Shown: positions 34,803-43,155 of the stretch, in pieces | Numbering within the stretch: position 1 is the first letter of the stretch | Layout of the letters: the number at the start of each line of letters is the position of its first letter | From: JALORV01 sp963712485 | GTDB lineage: Bacteria; Pseudomonadota; Gammaproteobacteria; Burkholderiales; Burkholderiaceae_F | DNA length: 64,000 nt | Assembly (NCBI GenBank): GCA_963712485.1 | Contig: CAVQID010000042.1 | Coordinates: forward strand, 124,001-188,000 | Direction: 5' to 3' | Notes under the pieces: generated by a model | What the model was told of the DNA's origin: nothing | The model's input: the letters and a program-made list of their open reading frames with translations, nothing else | Databases searched by the model: none | Program-made: the position numbers and the translations under genes

Positions 34803-36401
34803 TCAGTTGATGCGCACCCAGCGCAATTCGAGCACGTCGTTGGGCCATTGCACGACGTTTAGATTTTTTCGCATGGCCCACGCGAGCGTCCGGCGATACA
34901 GCGGGATCAGCGGCAGGTCGGCGTGCATGATGCTCAGCGCCTCGCCGACCATGCGGCGGCGGATCGCAAGGTCCGGCTCGACGCGGATCGCATCGATCAA
35001 CTGGTCCAGCTTCGGATTCGAATAGCGTCCGCCGTTGAACTGTCCGGCACTGCCGCCGTCGAAGCTGCGCACCAGTGAATTCAGCGAGGCCCATGGATCG
35101 ATCGCCGGCGACCAGCCGAACTCGAAGAAACTGGTCGACGCCTGCGTCAGCTTTGGAAAGAAGGTTGCGCTCGGGAAGGGCTGGAACGTAACGCGGATCT
35201 TGATTTGCGCCAGCATGGCGGCGACTGCCTGGCACACCGCTGCACGGTAAGTCACGTTGACACAGTCGAGCGTCACCGCGAATCCGTCCGGATACCCGGC
35301 CTCCTTCAGCAATGCGCGGGCTGCCGCCGGGTCGTAGGGCAGGCGTCTTTCGAGTTCGGGCACGTGACCGTCGACCAGCTTCGACAAGTGCGAGCCGGCC
35401 GGGGTCGCCTGGCCGCGCAGCACTTTTTCGATGACAAGGTTCATGTCGATCGCCTGGGCGATCGCCTGGCGCACGCGCAGATCCTTGAATGGATTGCCTT
35501 TCGCCTCGCCGAACTGCAGTCCATCGCGACTCTGGTCGAAGCCCAGGTACTGCGTGCCGATGTCTGTCGTCTCCACGATCTTCAGCGACGTGTCGCGCTT
35601 CAGCCGTGCAACATCCTGGAATGGCGGATCGATGACGAAATCGACTTGCCCCGAGGCGAGTGCTGCGAGCCGCGTGGCGTCGGACTGGATGACCACGTAG
35701 ACGGCTTCCTTCAGATTGCCCGTGTCCGGTGCCGACCATCCCCACCAGTCCGGATTGCGTACCAGCACCGTGCGCTGGTCCGGGTCATAGCTTTTGAGTC
35801 GGAACGGGCCGGTGCCGTTAGTGTTGCGCACTGCGTAGGTTTCCTGCTTGCCGTTGTAGTCCTGCGGCAGCGAGACGCCGTGTTTCTCGGCCCATGCCTT
35901 GCTCATCATCGAGACCAGCCAGGTTTTCTCGGGCAGCACGGCGTCCGGTGCCGCCAGCAGTACGTCGACGGTCAGCGTGTCGACCTTGCGTGCGCCGGTC
36001 ACACCGCGCAACTGGAACGTGCGCTGCGAGGTCTTGGCGAGCGCCCGGTCGATCGAGAAGACCACGTCGTCGGCGGTGAACGGTGAGCCGTCGTGGAACT
36101 TCACGTTCGGCCGCAGCTTGAAGCGCCATGTCTTCGGATCGACCGCGTGCCATGAAATCGCCAGTGCCGGCTCGAGCCTGAAGTCGCGGTCGCGGTTGAC
36201 CAGGCTCTCGTAGACCTGATTGATGATCCGCGTCTGGTACACCAGCGCCAGCGCGTGCGGGTCCAGCGAGTTCGGATCGAACGCACTCGCGTAGCGCAAT
36301 GTCTGCGCCTGTGCCGTCGCTAGCCCGATCGCCAGTGTGGCGGTCGCGCCCGCGAACGCCAATGGCCGCAGTACAGTCAAAGGTCCACGGAGTACGGCCA
36401 T
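34803..36401 (-). CDS. ABC transporter substrate-binding protein, family 5 (DppA/OppA-like)
   Basis: 532 residues with a Sec signal ending near TAQAQ. SBP_bac_5 features: LRYASAFDPNSLDPH, YESLVNRDRDFRLEPALA, WRFKLRPNVKFHDGSPFTADDVVFSIDRA, NGTGPFRLKSYDPDQ, DLRVRQAIAQAIDMNLVI, NPKLDQLIDAIR. Such proteins bind peptides, opines or glutathione in the periplasm. No ATPase or permease genes adjoin it, so it must pair with a transporter elsewhere. It heads the leftward catabolic gene run and is divergent from msrB. Confidence 0.9.
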   Translation of the reverse strand: MAVLRGPLTVLRPLAFAGATATLAIGLATAQAQTLRYASAFDPNSLDPHALALVYQTRIINQVYESLVNRDRDFRLEPALAISWHAVDPKTWRFKLRPNVKFHDGSPFTADDVVFSIDRALAKTSQRTFQLRGVTGARKVDTLTVDVLLAAPDAVLPEKTWLVSMMSKAWAEKHGVSLPQDYNGKQETYAVRNTNGTGPFRLKSYDPDQRTVLVRNPDWWGWSAPDTGNLKEAVYVVIQSDATRLAALASGQVDFVIDPPFQDVARLKRDTSLKIVETTDIGTQYLGFDQSRDGLQFGEAKGNPFKDLRVRQAIAQAIDMNLVIEKVLRGQATPAGSHLSKLVDGHVPELERRLPYDPAAARALLKEAGYPDGFAVTLDCVNVTYRAAVCQAVAAMLAQIKIRVTFQPFPSATFFPKLTQASTSFFEFGWSPAIDPWASLNSLVRSFDGGSAGQFNGGRYSNPKLDQLIDAIRVEPDLAIRRRMVGEALSIMHADLPLIPLYRRTLAWAMRKNLNVVQWPNDVLELRWVRIN

Positions 36402-36554
36402 CGCTGGAATCGGACGCGGCGGGTGGGCTCGGAAGGTGCTGAATATAGGGCATGGCCGCTGGTCGGACGATTGAATCTGGCATCTCCCGTTGTAAGGACG
36501 GTTCGGTCAGGCCGACTAACGGGTTCATCCCGGCTCTATCGCATGGAGGATTTG

Positions 36555-37049
36555 ATGACACCACGACGGCAATGGCTTTCCAAGGTTGCGCTGGGCGGCT
36601 TGGCCGCCTGGGTGGGAATCTCGTCCCGCGCCGCGAGTCCTGCGGCGCAGCGTTCCGATGTGCTCAAACTCAGTGACGACGAATGGCGCAAGCGCCTGAC
36701 TCCAGAGCAGTATCGTGTGTTGCGGCGCGACGGCACCGAGGCGCCATTTTCCAGCGCGCTGAACGGCGAAAAGCGCCGTGGCACCTACAAGTGCGTTGGC
36801 TGCGGCCTGGCGCTGTTCACCAGCGCAATGAAGTTCGACAGCGGCACCGGTTGGCCCAGCTTCTTCGAGACGCTGCCCGAAGCATTCGGCTTCACGACCG
36901 ATTACAAGATGATTTTTCCTCGGACTGAATACCATTGCGCGCGTTGTGGCGGTCATCATGGCCACGTGTTCGACGACGGGCCGCGACCGACCGGCAAGCG
37001 CTATTGCAACAATGGCGTGTGCCTGCGATTCGAACCCGAGGCCGCCTGA
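36555..37049 (+). CDS. msrB: peptide-methionine (R)-S-oxide reductase, Tat-exported
   Basis: Reduces methionine-R-sulfoxide in proteins. ATG 36555 is favoured because GGAGGA lies 4 nt upstream; the longer open frame upstream lacks MsrB sequence. 164 residues. The N-terminus MTPRRQWLSKVALGGLAAW has a twin-arginine-type motif, so the folded zinc protein probably goes to the periplasm by Tat. Zinc cysteines 80, 83, 128 and 131 (CVGCG, CARCGGHHGHVF); active-site Cys151 in KRYCNNGVCLRF. Stop and msrA start overlap by one base (TGATG). Confidence 0.93.
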   Translation: MTPRRQWLSKVALGGLAAWVGISSRAASPAAQRSDVLKLSDDEWRKRLTPEQYRVLRRDGTEAPFSSALNGEKRRGTYKCVGCGLALFTSAMKFDSGTGWPSFFETLPEAFGFTTDYKMIFPRTEYHCARCGGHHGHVFDDGPRPTGKRYCNNGVCLRFEPEAA

Positions 37050-37666
37050 TGTCACGCGGACTGTTTGTGATCGCGGCGCTGATGCTCGCCACTTCGGTGT
37101 GGGGGCAACCCAAGTCCGCGGCGCCGGCAACGCGGACCGAAACGGCGATCTTCGCCGGCGGCTGCTTCTGGTGCACGGAAGCGGACTTCGACAAGATTGA
37201 CGGCGTGGTGTCCACGACGTCCGGCTACATCGGCGGCCGCAAGGCCAACCCGAGTTACCAGGAGGTATCGGCAGGTTCCACCGGGCATACCGAGGCGGTG
37301 AAGGTCGAGTTCGATCCGGCGCGTGTCAGCTACGCGCAGTTGCTCGAGAAGTTCTGGCCCACGATCGATCCGACCGTCAAAGACCAGCAATTCTGCGATG
37401 TGGGATCGCAGTACCGCAGCGGAATCTACCCGCTGAACGAGCAACAGCTGAAGGCGGCCGAGGCGTCGAAGGCGGCGCTGCAGAAGTCCAAGCCGTTCAG
37501 CCAGCCCATTGTCACGGAAGTCGTGCTTGCCGGCACTTTTTATCCAGCCGAGGACTACCACCAGGATTACTACCTGAAGAACCCGATCCGCTACAAGTTC
37601 TATCGTGGCAATTGCGGCCGCGACGCACGGCTGAAGCAGCTGTGGGGCGACAAGTCTGCCCGTTAA
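37049..37666 (+). CDS. msrA: peptide-methionine (S)-S-oxide reductase, Sec-exported
   Basis: Reduces methionine-S-sulfoxide; 205 residues. N-terminal Sec signal (MSRGLFVIAALMLATSVWGQ). Active site GGCFWC with Cys39, followed by EADFDKIDGV and TGHTEAVKVEFDP; substrate-site DVGSQYRSGIY and AEDYHQDYYLKNP. Translationally coupled to msrB, making an exported pair for both sulfoxide stereoisomers carried as separate chains. Converges with the CPA1 antiporter with an 18-nt gap. Confidence 0.94.
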   Translation: MSRGLFVIAALMLATSVWGQPKSAAPATRTETAIFAGGCFWCTEADFDKIDGVVSTTSGYIGGRKANPSYQEVSAGSTGHTEAVKVEFDPARVSYAQLLEKFWPTIDPTVKDQQFCDVGSQYRSGIYPLNEQQLKAAEASKAALQKSKPFSQPIVTEVVLAGTFYPAEDYHQDYYLKNPIRYKFYRGNCGRDARLKQLWGDKSAR

Positions 37667-37684
37667 TCCGACACTGCCCTCGTT

Positions 37685-38932
37685 CTACCGGGCGCCGCCG
37701 TCCGGCACCGTCAGCGCCGCGTGCTCGGGCGCGTCGGCGGGCATCGAGTTGACCGCGCGGCCGTAGCGCCGGATGCCGGGCATCGCCGTAAGGCCGTGGG
37801 CCACGATGCTGAGCAGGACGGTCGCCATCACCGCCAGGCGTATCGTGTTTTCGCCGGGCAACTTGGTCTCGTGTTCGAGGTAGACCAGTCCCAGCACGAT
37901 CGACGCCAGCCCGCGGGGACCGAACCAGCCCATGAACACGACGGTCGTGCGCTGCAGTCCGGTTCCAGCCAGAGCGACCGCTACCGGAAGCATGCGCACG
38001 ACGGTCAGGCTCAGCACGGCGTAAAGCACGATCGCCGGCGTGAAGTCGCCTGCGGCGCGTGCGACAAACAGTCCGAACAGGAAGAACACGAAGAAGTTGA
38101 AGAGCTGTCCCCAGTCTTCGGTGAACTCCACGCTGTGGCGCCCGATGTGCGGGAAACCGATCTGCACTGCAAGCCCGGCGACGAATGCGGCAATGAACAT
38201 GCTGGCGCCGCCTTCCTCCGAGGCGATGATGCACAACAGCGGCAGAGCCACTACGCCGAGCTGGGCGAGTGCGGATGACATCCAGCGCCGGCGCTCGGCA
38301 ACGCCCATCAGCGCGCCGCCGCCGAGACCGATCGCAAGGCCGATCGCAGCACCGTAACCGAGCTGCTCCAGCAGGAAGTTCGCGAGCATGCCCTGCGGTC
38401 CTGCCGATGCATCGGCGGCGGCGGCCAGCGCAATGAACAACATCAGGAACGGAACGGAGAGGCCGTCGTTGAGCCCGGCCTCGACGTTCAGCGCCCGGCG
38501 AACGCGAATGGGAACGAGCGGGCTGTTGACGATGACCTGTCCGAGACCGGCGTCGGTCGGCGCGAGAATGGCGGCCAGGATTCCTGCCTCCCACCACGTC
38601 AGGCCCGCAAGGCAGGCCATCGCGGCCAGCGCGCCGAGCACGATCGTCATCAGCATGCCAATGCTGAGCAGGCGCACGGGCAGATTGCGATCGCGCTTCA
38701 GGGACGGCCAGTCGACTCGCGCGGCGTCGGTGAAGAGCGTCATCACCAGTCCGGTTTCTGCGATCAACAGAAACGACTTGCGGTCGACGACGGTCAGGTC
38801 GATCTCCAACAGCAGCAGCAGCGCGCCTGCTGCGGTGAAGACGATCGGCGCTGTGATGACCGTGCTGGCAAGGCGCCTTGACACGAGCGCATACGCAAAC
38901 ACGACGACGATGAAAGTCGTTGCGATCAGCAT
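37685..38932 (-). CDS. CPA1-family Na+(K+)/H+ antiporter
   Basis: 415 residues from ATG 38932, chosen because the hydrophobic core begins there (MLIATTFIVVVFAYALVS); 42 upstream in-frame codons look non-coding. About 12 helices, with the ion-site segment AAILAPTDAGLGQVIVNSP and the conserved NVEAGLNDGLSVP (the ND motif of NhaP-type exchangers). GWFGPRGLASIVLGLVYLEHE is another family hallmark. Ion preference unknown. Third monovalent-cation antiporter in this window. Confidence 0.9.
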   Translation of the reverse strand: MLIATTFIVVVFAYALVSRRLASTVITAPIVFTAAGALLLLLEIDLTVVDRKSFLLIAETGLVMTLFTDAARVDWPSLKRDRNLPVRLLSIGMLMTIVLGALAAMACLAGLTWWEAGILAAILAPTDAGLGQVIVNSPLVPIRVRRALNVEAGLNDGLSVPFLMLFIALAAAADASAGPQGMLANFLLEQLGYGAAIGLAIGLGGGALMGVAERRRWMSSALAQLGVVALPLLCIIASEEGGASMFIAAFVAGLAVQIGFPHIGRHSVEFTEDWGQLFNFFVFFLFGLFVARAAGDFTPAIVLYAVLSLTVVRMLPVAVALAGTGLQRTTVVFMGWFGPRGLASIVLGLVYLEHETKLPGENTIRLAVMATVLLSIVAHGLTAMPGIRRYGRAVNSMPADAPEHAALTVPDGGAR

Positions 38933-39143
38933 GTCGGCATTGTGCGGTTTTTCTGCGGCATGAGCCGCAGCCCCGGGATTCGTGGTTGTCGACCGTCCAC
39001 ATGGCCGATGCAAAACCACCCAAGACAGGCGAGGCACGGCCCTTATCAAGCCGTGCAAACCGAATTAACTTGCCATTGCCGTCGAACGCTGTGCTCTGTA
39101 CGGCCGCCGCGCCACCATCCCATACGCCTGTCCAGATCAACCA

Positions 39144-39731
39144 ATGCTCGAACTCGGAACCTTCGAAGAAGCCCGGTCGAAGGTACTTGCCAACGCAGAG
39201 CGGCTGCTCGCCGGGGTCAGGCGCGTGGTCGCCGAGCCCATCGAGTCGATCGATTCAGGTATAGCGGTCCTGACCAGCCTGCGCCGGCAGACGCACGAGC
39301 ACCTGAGCCAGATTCAACATGAGCAGATGATCGTCTGCGCTGCGGAATGGCTGGTGAACCACGGCATTGCCGGCCCGGCGCTGCACTGGCAATGGAACCC
39401 GCGCCATGCAACCGATCATGCGGGACCCGACCTGCTCGCCCTGGAGGGCGCTGCCGTCAGGCTGTGCGCCGAAGTCAATGCACTCGAGGAGCCGGTCGGG
39501 GTGATTGATGCGCAGATGCGGCGCGCATTGTCCAAGCTGGCCGCGATGCAGGGGCGCCGGTTCTACTTCGTGCGAACCGCATCGATGAAGCGACGCGCCG
39601 TCACCAAAGTGCTGAAGGCGGGCTGGGATATCGCCGTGGTGCAGATCCCGTTGCAGCCGGTGGCGCCCTCGCTTCCGCTGGCGATGCCGCTGACATCACT
39701 GGCGACCACCGCGGTGGGTGGCGGTCGCTGA
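39144..39731 (+). CDS. unrecognised 195-residue protein, faint nuclease-like pattern
   Basis: No family recognised. No signal peptide or membrane helix. The N-terminal half is charged and helix-prone (EEARSKVLANAERLLAGVRRVV). The middle holds two Trp-containing segments (CAAEWLVNHG, LHWQWNPRHATDH). The segment GPDLLALEGAAVRLCAEVNA followed by helix and KLAAMQGRRFYFVRTASMKRRA recalls the D-x(n)-E-x-K core of PD-(D/E)xK nucleases, but the lysine would be replaced by Asn. It lies 36 nt from convergent menA and 211 nt from the divergent CPA1 gene. Composition matches its neighbours. Confidence 0.6.
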   Translation: MLELGTFEEARSKVLANAERLLAGVRRVVAEPIESIDSGIAVLTSLRRQTHEHLSQIQHEQMIVCAAEWLVNHGIAGPALHWQWNPRHATDHAGPDLLALEGAAVRLCAEVNALEEPVGVIDAQMRRALSKLAAMQGRRFYFVRTASMKRRAVTKVLKAGWDIAVVQIPLQPVAPSLPLAMPLTSLATTAVGGGR

Positions 39732-39767
39732 AATGGGAATCCGCTGCCGTCTCGCTTCTTCGGCTGA

Positions 39768-40700
39768 CTATGCCAGACCTCGGGCCGCAACAGCGCCGAT
39801 CGCAAGCAGCGCGGCATAGCCGAGTTCAAGCTTGAAAGTACGAACCAGGATCGCGTTGTAGGCGAGTCCGGGCGCACTGGCGGCAAAATCGCGCTGCAGT
39901 CGCAGCGCCGTCGGCATCAACAGCAGCGGCGCGAGCAGTGCCGGCGAAGACTGCCATGCCATCGGCAGCAGGAGGACAAAGGCACCCAGCACACTGAGCG
40001 CGTACATCGAACGCGATGCCGCGGCCCCGAACATGACCGCGAACGTACGGCGCCCGACACTGCGGTCGTGCGCGATGTCGCGATGGTTGTTCACCGCAAG
40101 CGCCGACGCCGCGAGCGCGCCCAAGGCAACTCCGGCCAGCCACGTCGTCGTGCCGACATTGCCCGTCTGCACGTAATCCGAGCCGGCAACGGCAACCATG
40201 CCAAAGAAGACGAACACAACCAGTTCACCCAGCGGTGTGTAAGCGATCGGCCGCGGTCCGCCCATGTAGGCGAGCGCAGCCACCAGCGAGCCGAGCCCCA
40301 TCGCGAGCACCGGCCAGCCATGCGCCAGAACCAGCGGCAGTCCAAGCAGCAAAGTCAGTAGGCAGCAGACGACGATCGCCATCCTCACCTGCTCGACCGC
40401 CAGCCAGCCGTTGGCTGTGGCCCGGGGAAGGCCGGTGCGGTTGCCATGGCGCTCCGCGCCCCGCGTCGTGTAGCCGACATCGTTCTGCAGGTTTGAAATC
40501 ACCTGCAACATCACGGCGGCCGCGAGCGCAAGCAGCATCGTCAAGGCATCGAAGCGACCGCTGCGCTCCCACGCCAGGGCGGTGCCGACCAGCACGGGGC
40601 TGATCGCCACCAGCAGGCTGGGCAACCGACAGGCAATGCGCCAGGCCGCAAGCGATCCTGGGACAACGACAGTTGACGAAGCGGCGGATGAACTGGTCAT
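39768..40700 (-). CDS. menA: 1,4-dihydroxy-2-naphthoate polyprenyltransferase
   Basis: Inner-membrane UbiA-family prenyltransferase attaching the polyprenyl tail to dihydroxynaphthoate to make demethylmenaquinone. 310 residues with about 8-9 helices. Prenyl-diphosphate site NLQNDVGYTTRGAERHGNRTGLPRA and second acidic loop NNHRDIAHDRSVGRRTFAV. LAYMGGPRPIAYTPLGELVVFVFFG is characteristic of MenA. It follows menE on the same strand after 188 nt that hold no convincing gene. Same-strand menB and menE strengthen the assignment. Confidence 0.92.
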   Translation of the reverse strand: MTSSSAASSTVVVPGSLAAWRIACRLPSLLVAISPVLVGTALAWERSGRFDALTMLLALAAAVMLQVISNLQNDVGYTTRGAERHGNRTGLPRATANGWLAVEQVRMAIVVCCLLTLLLGLPLVLAHGWPVLAMGLGSLVAALAYMGGPRPIAYTPLGELVVFVFFGMVAVAGSDYVQTGNVGTTTWLAGVALGALAASALAVNNHRDIAHDRSVGRRTFAVMFGAAASRSMYALSVLGAFVLLLPMAWQSSPALLAPLLLMPTALRLQRDFAASAPGLAYNAILVRTFKLELGYAALLAIGAVAARGLA

Positions 40701-40888
40701 GCTCGGACGGATTCAGCCAGGTGCAATGGCCGCATTATCCCGAACCCCAGTCGGGGGCGGGCGGCTTCGGTCAACTGCCCTGCAGAGTCTGCAACTGCAG
40801 CGAAAGTGCGCCGAACCGGCTGGCGAGGAGCCATTGCGGCGTCGTCCGACCGACTCGACGTCGGCGCGGGCAGCGCCACCGATGAGGT

Positions 40889-42238
40889 TCACGGTCGGTG
40901 GGTCAAGGGGCGCAGGCCCGGTCGGAGCGCTACGAGCGCGGCGCGGTCGAGCTTGCCGGCCGGCGTCAATGGCAGGCTTGAAACGACGCCGATGCGGCGC
41001 GGGCGCTTGTAGGGCGCCAGTCGCGACTCGAGATGATCGAGGAGGGCGTCATCACCGGGAGCCTGCGGACCGGTGACGAGGGCGGCCGCCACGACCTGTC
41101 CCCAGGTTTCATCAGCCAGCCCGAACACGGCTGCCGCCCGGATACCGGGACAGGCTTCGAGCACGCGCTCGACCTCGGCCGGATAGACGTTCTCGCCTCC
41201 GCTGACGATCAGGTCGGTGCGCCGCGAGTGCACATGCAGGCAACCGTTCGCGTCGAATTCACCGAGATCGCCGGTGTCGAACCACGCATACGGCTCGAGT
41301 GGTGGCTCGCCAACGTAGCCGGCCATCAGCGTCGGGCCGCGCACAAGGATGCGGCCGTCCTCGACGCGCAGTTGTGCGCCAGGTAACGCTTGGCCGACGC
41401 CGCAGGCGGCCGGTTCGAACCGGCGCGCGTAAGGCGTTGCCACGATCTGCGAGCAGGTCTCTGTGCAGCCATAGGTGAGGACGATCGGGACGCCCCGTTC
41501 AGCGGCAAGTGCCAGCAGCTTCGGCGAGGCGGCGGCGCCGCCGACCAGCACGACGCGCAGGTGGGATGGCGGTCGCCACTGTGGATTCGATTCAAGTACC
41601 TGCAACAGCATCGTCGGCACGAGTGAGAGCAGGGTGACGCGGTGCGCGTCGATCCAGCGCGGCAGCAGGGTGGCATCGAACGGCGGAGTGAGCGCGACCG
41701 CGCGTCGGGCCGCGAGGCAGCGGGTGACGATGGATAGCCCGCCGATGCGCGCCAGCGGCATCGCCAGCAGCCAGCAATCATCGTCATTCCACCCAAGGTT
41801 GGCGCCGTTCGCGCGCGCGGAAGCGAGCAGCGCGGCGCGCGTCAGGATGGCGCCGCGGGGCCGGCCCGTCGTACCCGAGGTGTGCAGGATTGCTGCGGCA
41901 TCGGACGGCATCTCCGCTGCAACTTTCGACGTCGCTTCCACCTCGGCCGCACGCTCGGTGGCGGTGAGCTTCGGATGCAGAAGCAACACGGGACGGCGCG
42001 CCTCGAGCAATGCATAGAGCGTAATCAGCGTGTCGAGCGTATTGAACCCAACCAGTGGGTACGGCGCGACGTCATTGCGCGCGAGCGTGGCCAGCCGCAA
42101 CGCGGTCAGTTGTGCCAGGTCGGCGAACGTATAGCTTCGATCGTCCGCGTGCAACGCGACGGCGTCGCCATAGTCGCGTGCTGCAGCCTCGATCGACAGC
42201 AGATCGTTCATTCGATCAGCGTGACGATCGGGGTGCAT
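40889..42238 (-). CDS. menE: o-succinylbenzoate-CoA ligase
   Basis: Acyl-adenylate enzyme activating o-succinylbenzoate with ATP and CoA; about 440-449 residues. Motifs: P-loop ILHTSGTTGRPRGAIL, YGCTETCSQIV, WFDTGDLGEFD, RRTDLIVSGGENVYPAEVE and the C-terminal lysine in TPAGKLDRAAL. Two starts are possible: ATG 42238, or ATG 42211 (MNDLLSIEAAARDYG), which fits the family N-terminus better. Lies 9 nt after menB on the same strand. Confidence 0.9.
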   Translation of the reverse strand: MHPDRHADRMNDLLSIEAAARDYGDAVALHADDRSYTFADLAQLTALRLATLARNDVAPYPLVGFNTLDTLITLYALLEARRPVLLLHPKLTATERAAEVEATSKVAAEMPSDAAAILHTSGTTGRPRGAILTRAALLASARANGANLGWNDDDCWLLAMPLARIGGLSIVTRCLAARRAVALTPPFDATLLPRWIDAHRVTLLSLVPTMLLQVLESNPQWRPPSHLRVVLVGGAAASPKLLALAAERGVPIVLTYGCTETCSQIVATPYARRFEPAACGVGQALPGAQLRVEDGRILVRGPTLMAGYVGEPPLEPYAWFDTGDLGEFDANGCLHVHSRRTDLIVSGGENVYPAEVERVLEACPGIRAAAVFGLADETWGQVVAAALVTGPQAPGDDALLDHLESRLAPYKRPRRIGVVSSLPLTPAGKLDRAALVALRPGLRPLTHRP

Positions 42239-42247
42239 TGCATGATT

Positions 42248-43090
42248 TCACGGCAGTCGTGGGAACTTGCGGAAATCCGGCTGGCGTTTCTCGAGATAGG
42301 CGTTCTTGCCTTCCTGGCCTTCTTCCGAAAGGTAGAAGAGCAGCGTCGCATTGCCCGCCAGTTCCTGCAGCCCGGCCTGGCCGTCGCAGTCTGCGTTCAG
42401 CGCGGCCTTCAGGCAGCGCAGCGCAATCGGACTATTGGCCAGCATCTCGCGGCACCACTGTACGGTTTCGGCTTCGAGTTGCTCGTAAGGCACAACGCAG
42501 TTGACGAGGCCCATGTCGAGCGCCTGCTTCGCGTCGTATTGCCGGCACAGGAACCAGATCTCGCGCGCCTTTTTCTGGCCGACGATGCGCGCCATGTATG
42601 AGGCGCCATAGCCGCCGTCGAAGCTGCCGACACGCGGGCCGGTCTGGCCGAAGCGCGCATTGTCGGCGGCGATGGTGAGGTCGCAGATCATGTGCAGCAC
42701 ATGGCCGCCGCCGATCGCGTAACCGGCCACCATCGCGACCACGGGCTTGGGCAGCGTGCGGATCTGCCGCTGCAGGTCGAGCACGTTCAGCCGCGGAATC
42801 CTGTCGCCACCGACATAGCCGCCCTTGCCACGCACGCGCTGGTCGCCGCCCGAGCAGAATGCCTCCTTGCCCTGGCCCGTCAGGATGATGACGCCGATCG
42901 ACTCGTCGTCGCGTGCGTCATCGAACGCGGTCTGCATCTCCTTCACGGTCTCTGGCCGGAAGGCGTTGCGCACCTCGGGCCGATTGATCGTGATCTTGGC
43001 GATGCCTTCCACCGACTTCTCGTAGATGATGTCCGTGTAGCCGGCGCTCGGTGTCCACGCTGGAATCGGCGGCAGGGCGGTGCTGTTCAT
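42248..43090 (-). CDS. menB: 1,4-dihydroxy-2-naphthoyl-CoA synthase
   Basis: Crotonase-fold enzyme closing the naphthoquinone ring. 280 residues, very close to E. coli MenB as I recall it: YEKSVEGIAKITINRPEVRNAFRP, FCSGGDQRVRGKGGY, AGYAIGGGHVLHM, FGQTGPRVGSFDGGYGASY, REIWFLCRQYDAKQALDMGLVN, and the C-terminal KRQPDFRKF. This separates it from homologues such as BadI. First of the menB-menE-menA run. The other men genes (F, D, H, C) are not in the window. Confidence 0.96.
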   Translation of the reverse strand: MNSTALPPIPAWTPSAGYTDIIYEKSVEGIAKITINRPEVRNAFRPETVKEMQTAFDDARDDESIGVIILTGQGKEAFCSGGDQRVRGKGGYVGGDRIPRLNVLDLQRQIRTLPKPVVAMVAGYAIGGGHVLHMICDLTIAADNARFGQTGPRVGSFDGGYGASYMARIVGQKKAREIWFLCRQYDAKQALDMGLVNCVVPYEQLEAETVQWCREMLANSPIALRCLKAALNADCDGQAGLQELAGNATLLFYLSEEGQEGKNAYLEKRQPDFRKFPRLP

Positions 43091-43155
43091 CGTTCTCTCT
43101 GCAGGAGTGACTTACGCGATCCAGCCGGGGCGACGGCCAATGGCGCGCACGCAAT

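Noticed and set aside
37512..39140. Minus-strand frame of 542 codons overlapping msrA and the CPA1 antiporter
   Set aside because: Only the first ~55 residues look protein-like; the rest is Arg-rich and out of frame with the clear antiporter.
41390..41420. GGTTCGAACC resembling a tRNA T-loop
   Set aside because: It lies inside menE and no cloverleaf can be built around it.
42248..43090. BadI (2-ketocyclohexanecarboxyl-CoA hydrolase) as an alternative to MenB
   Set aside because: Long identical-looking stretches with E. coli MenB and adjacent menE and menA favour MenB.
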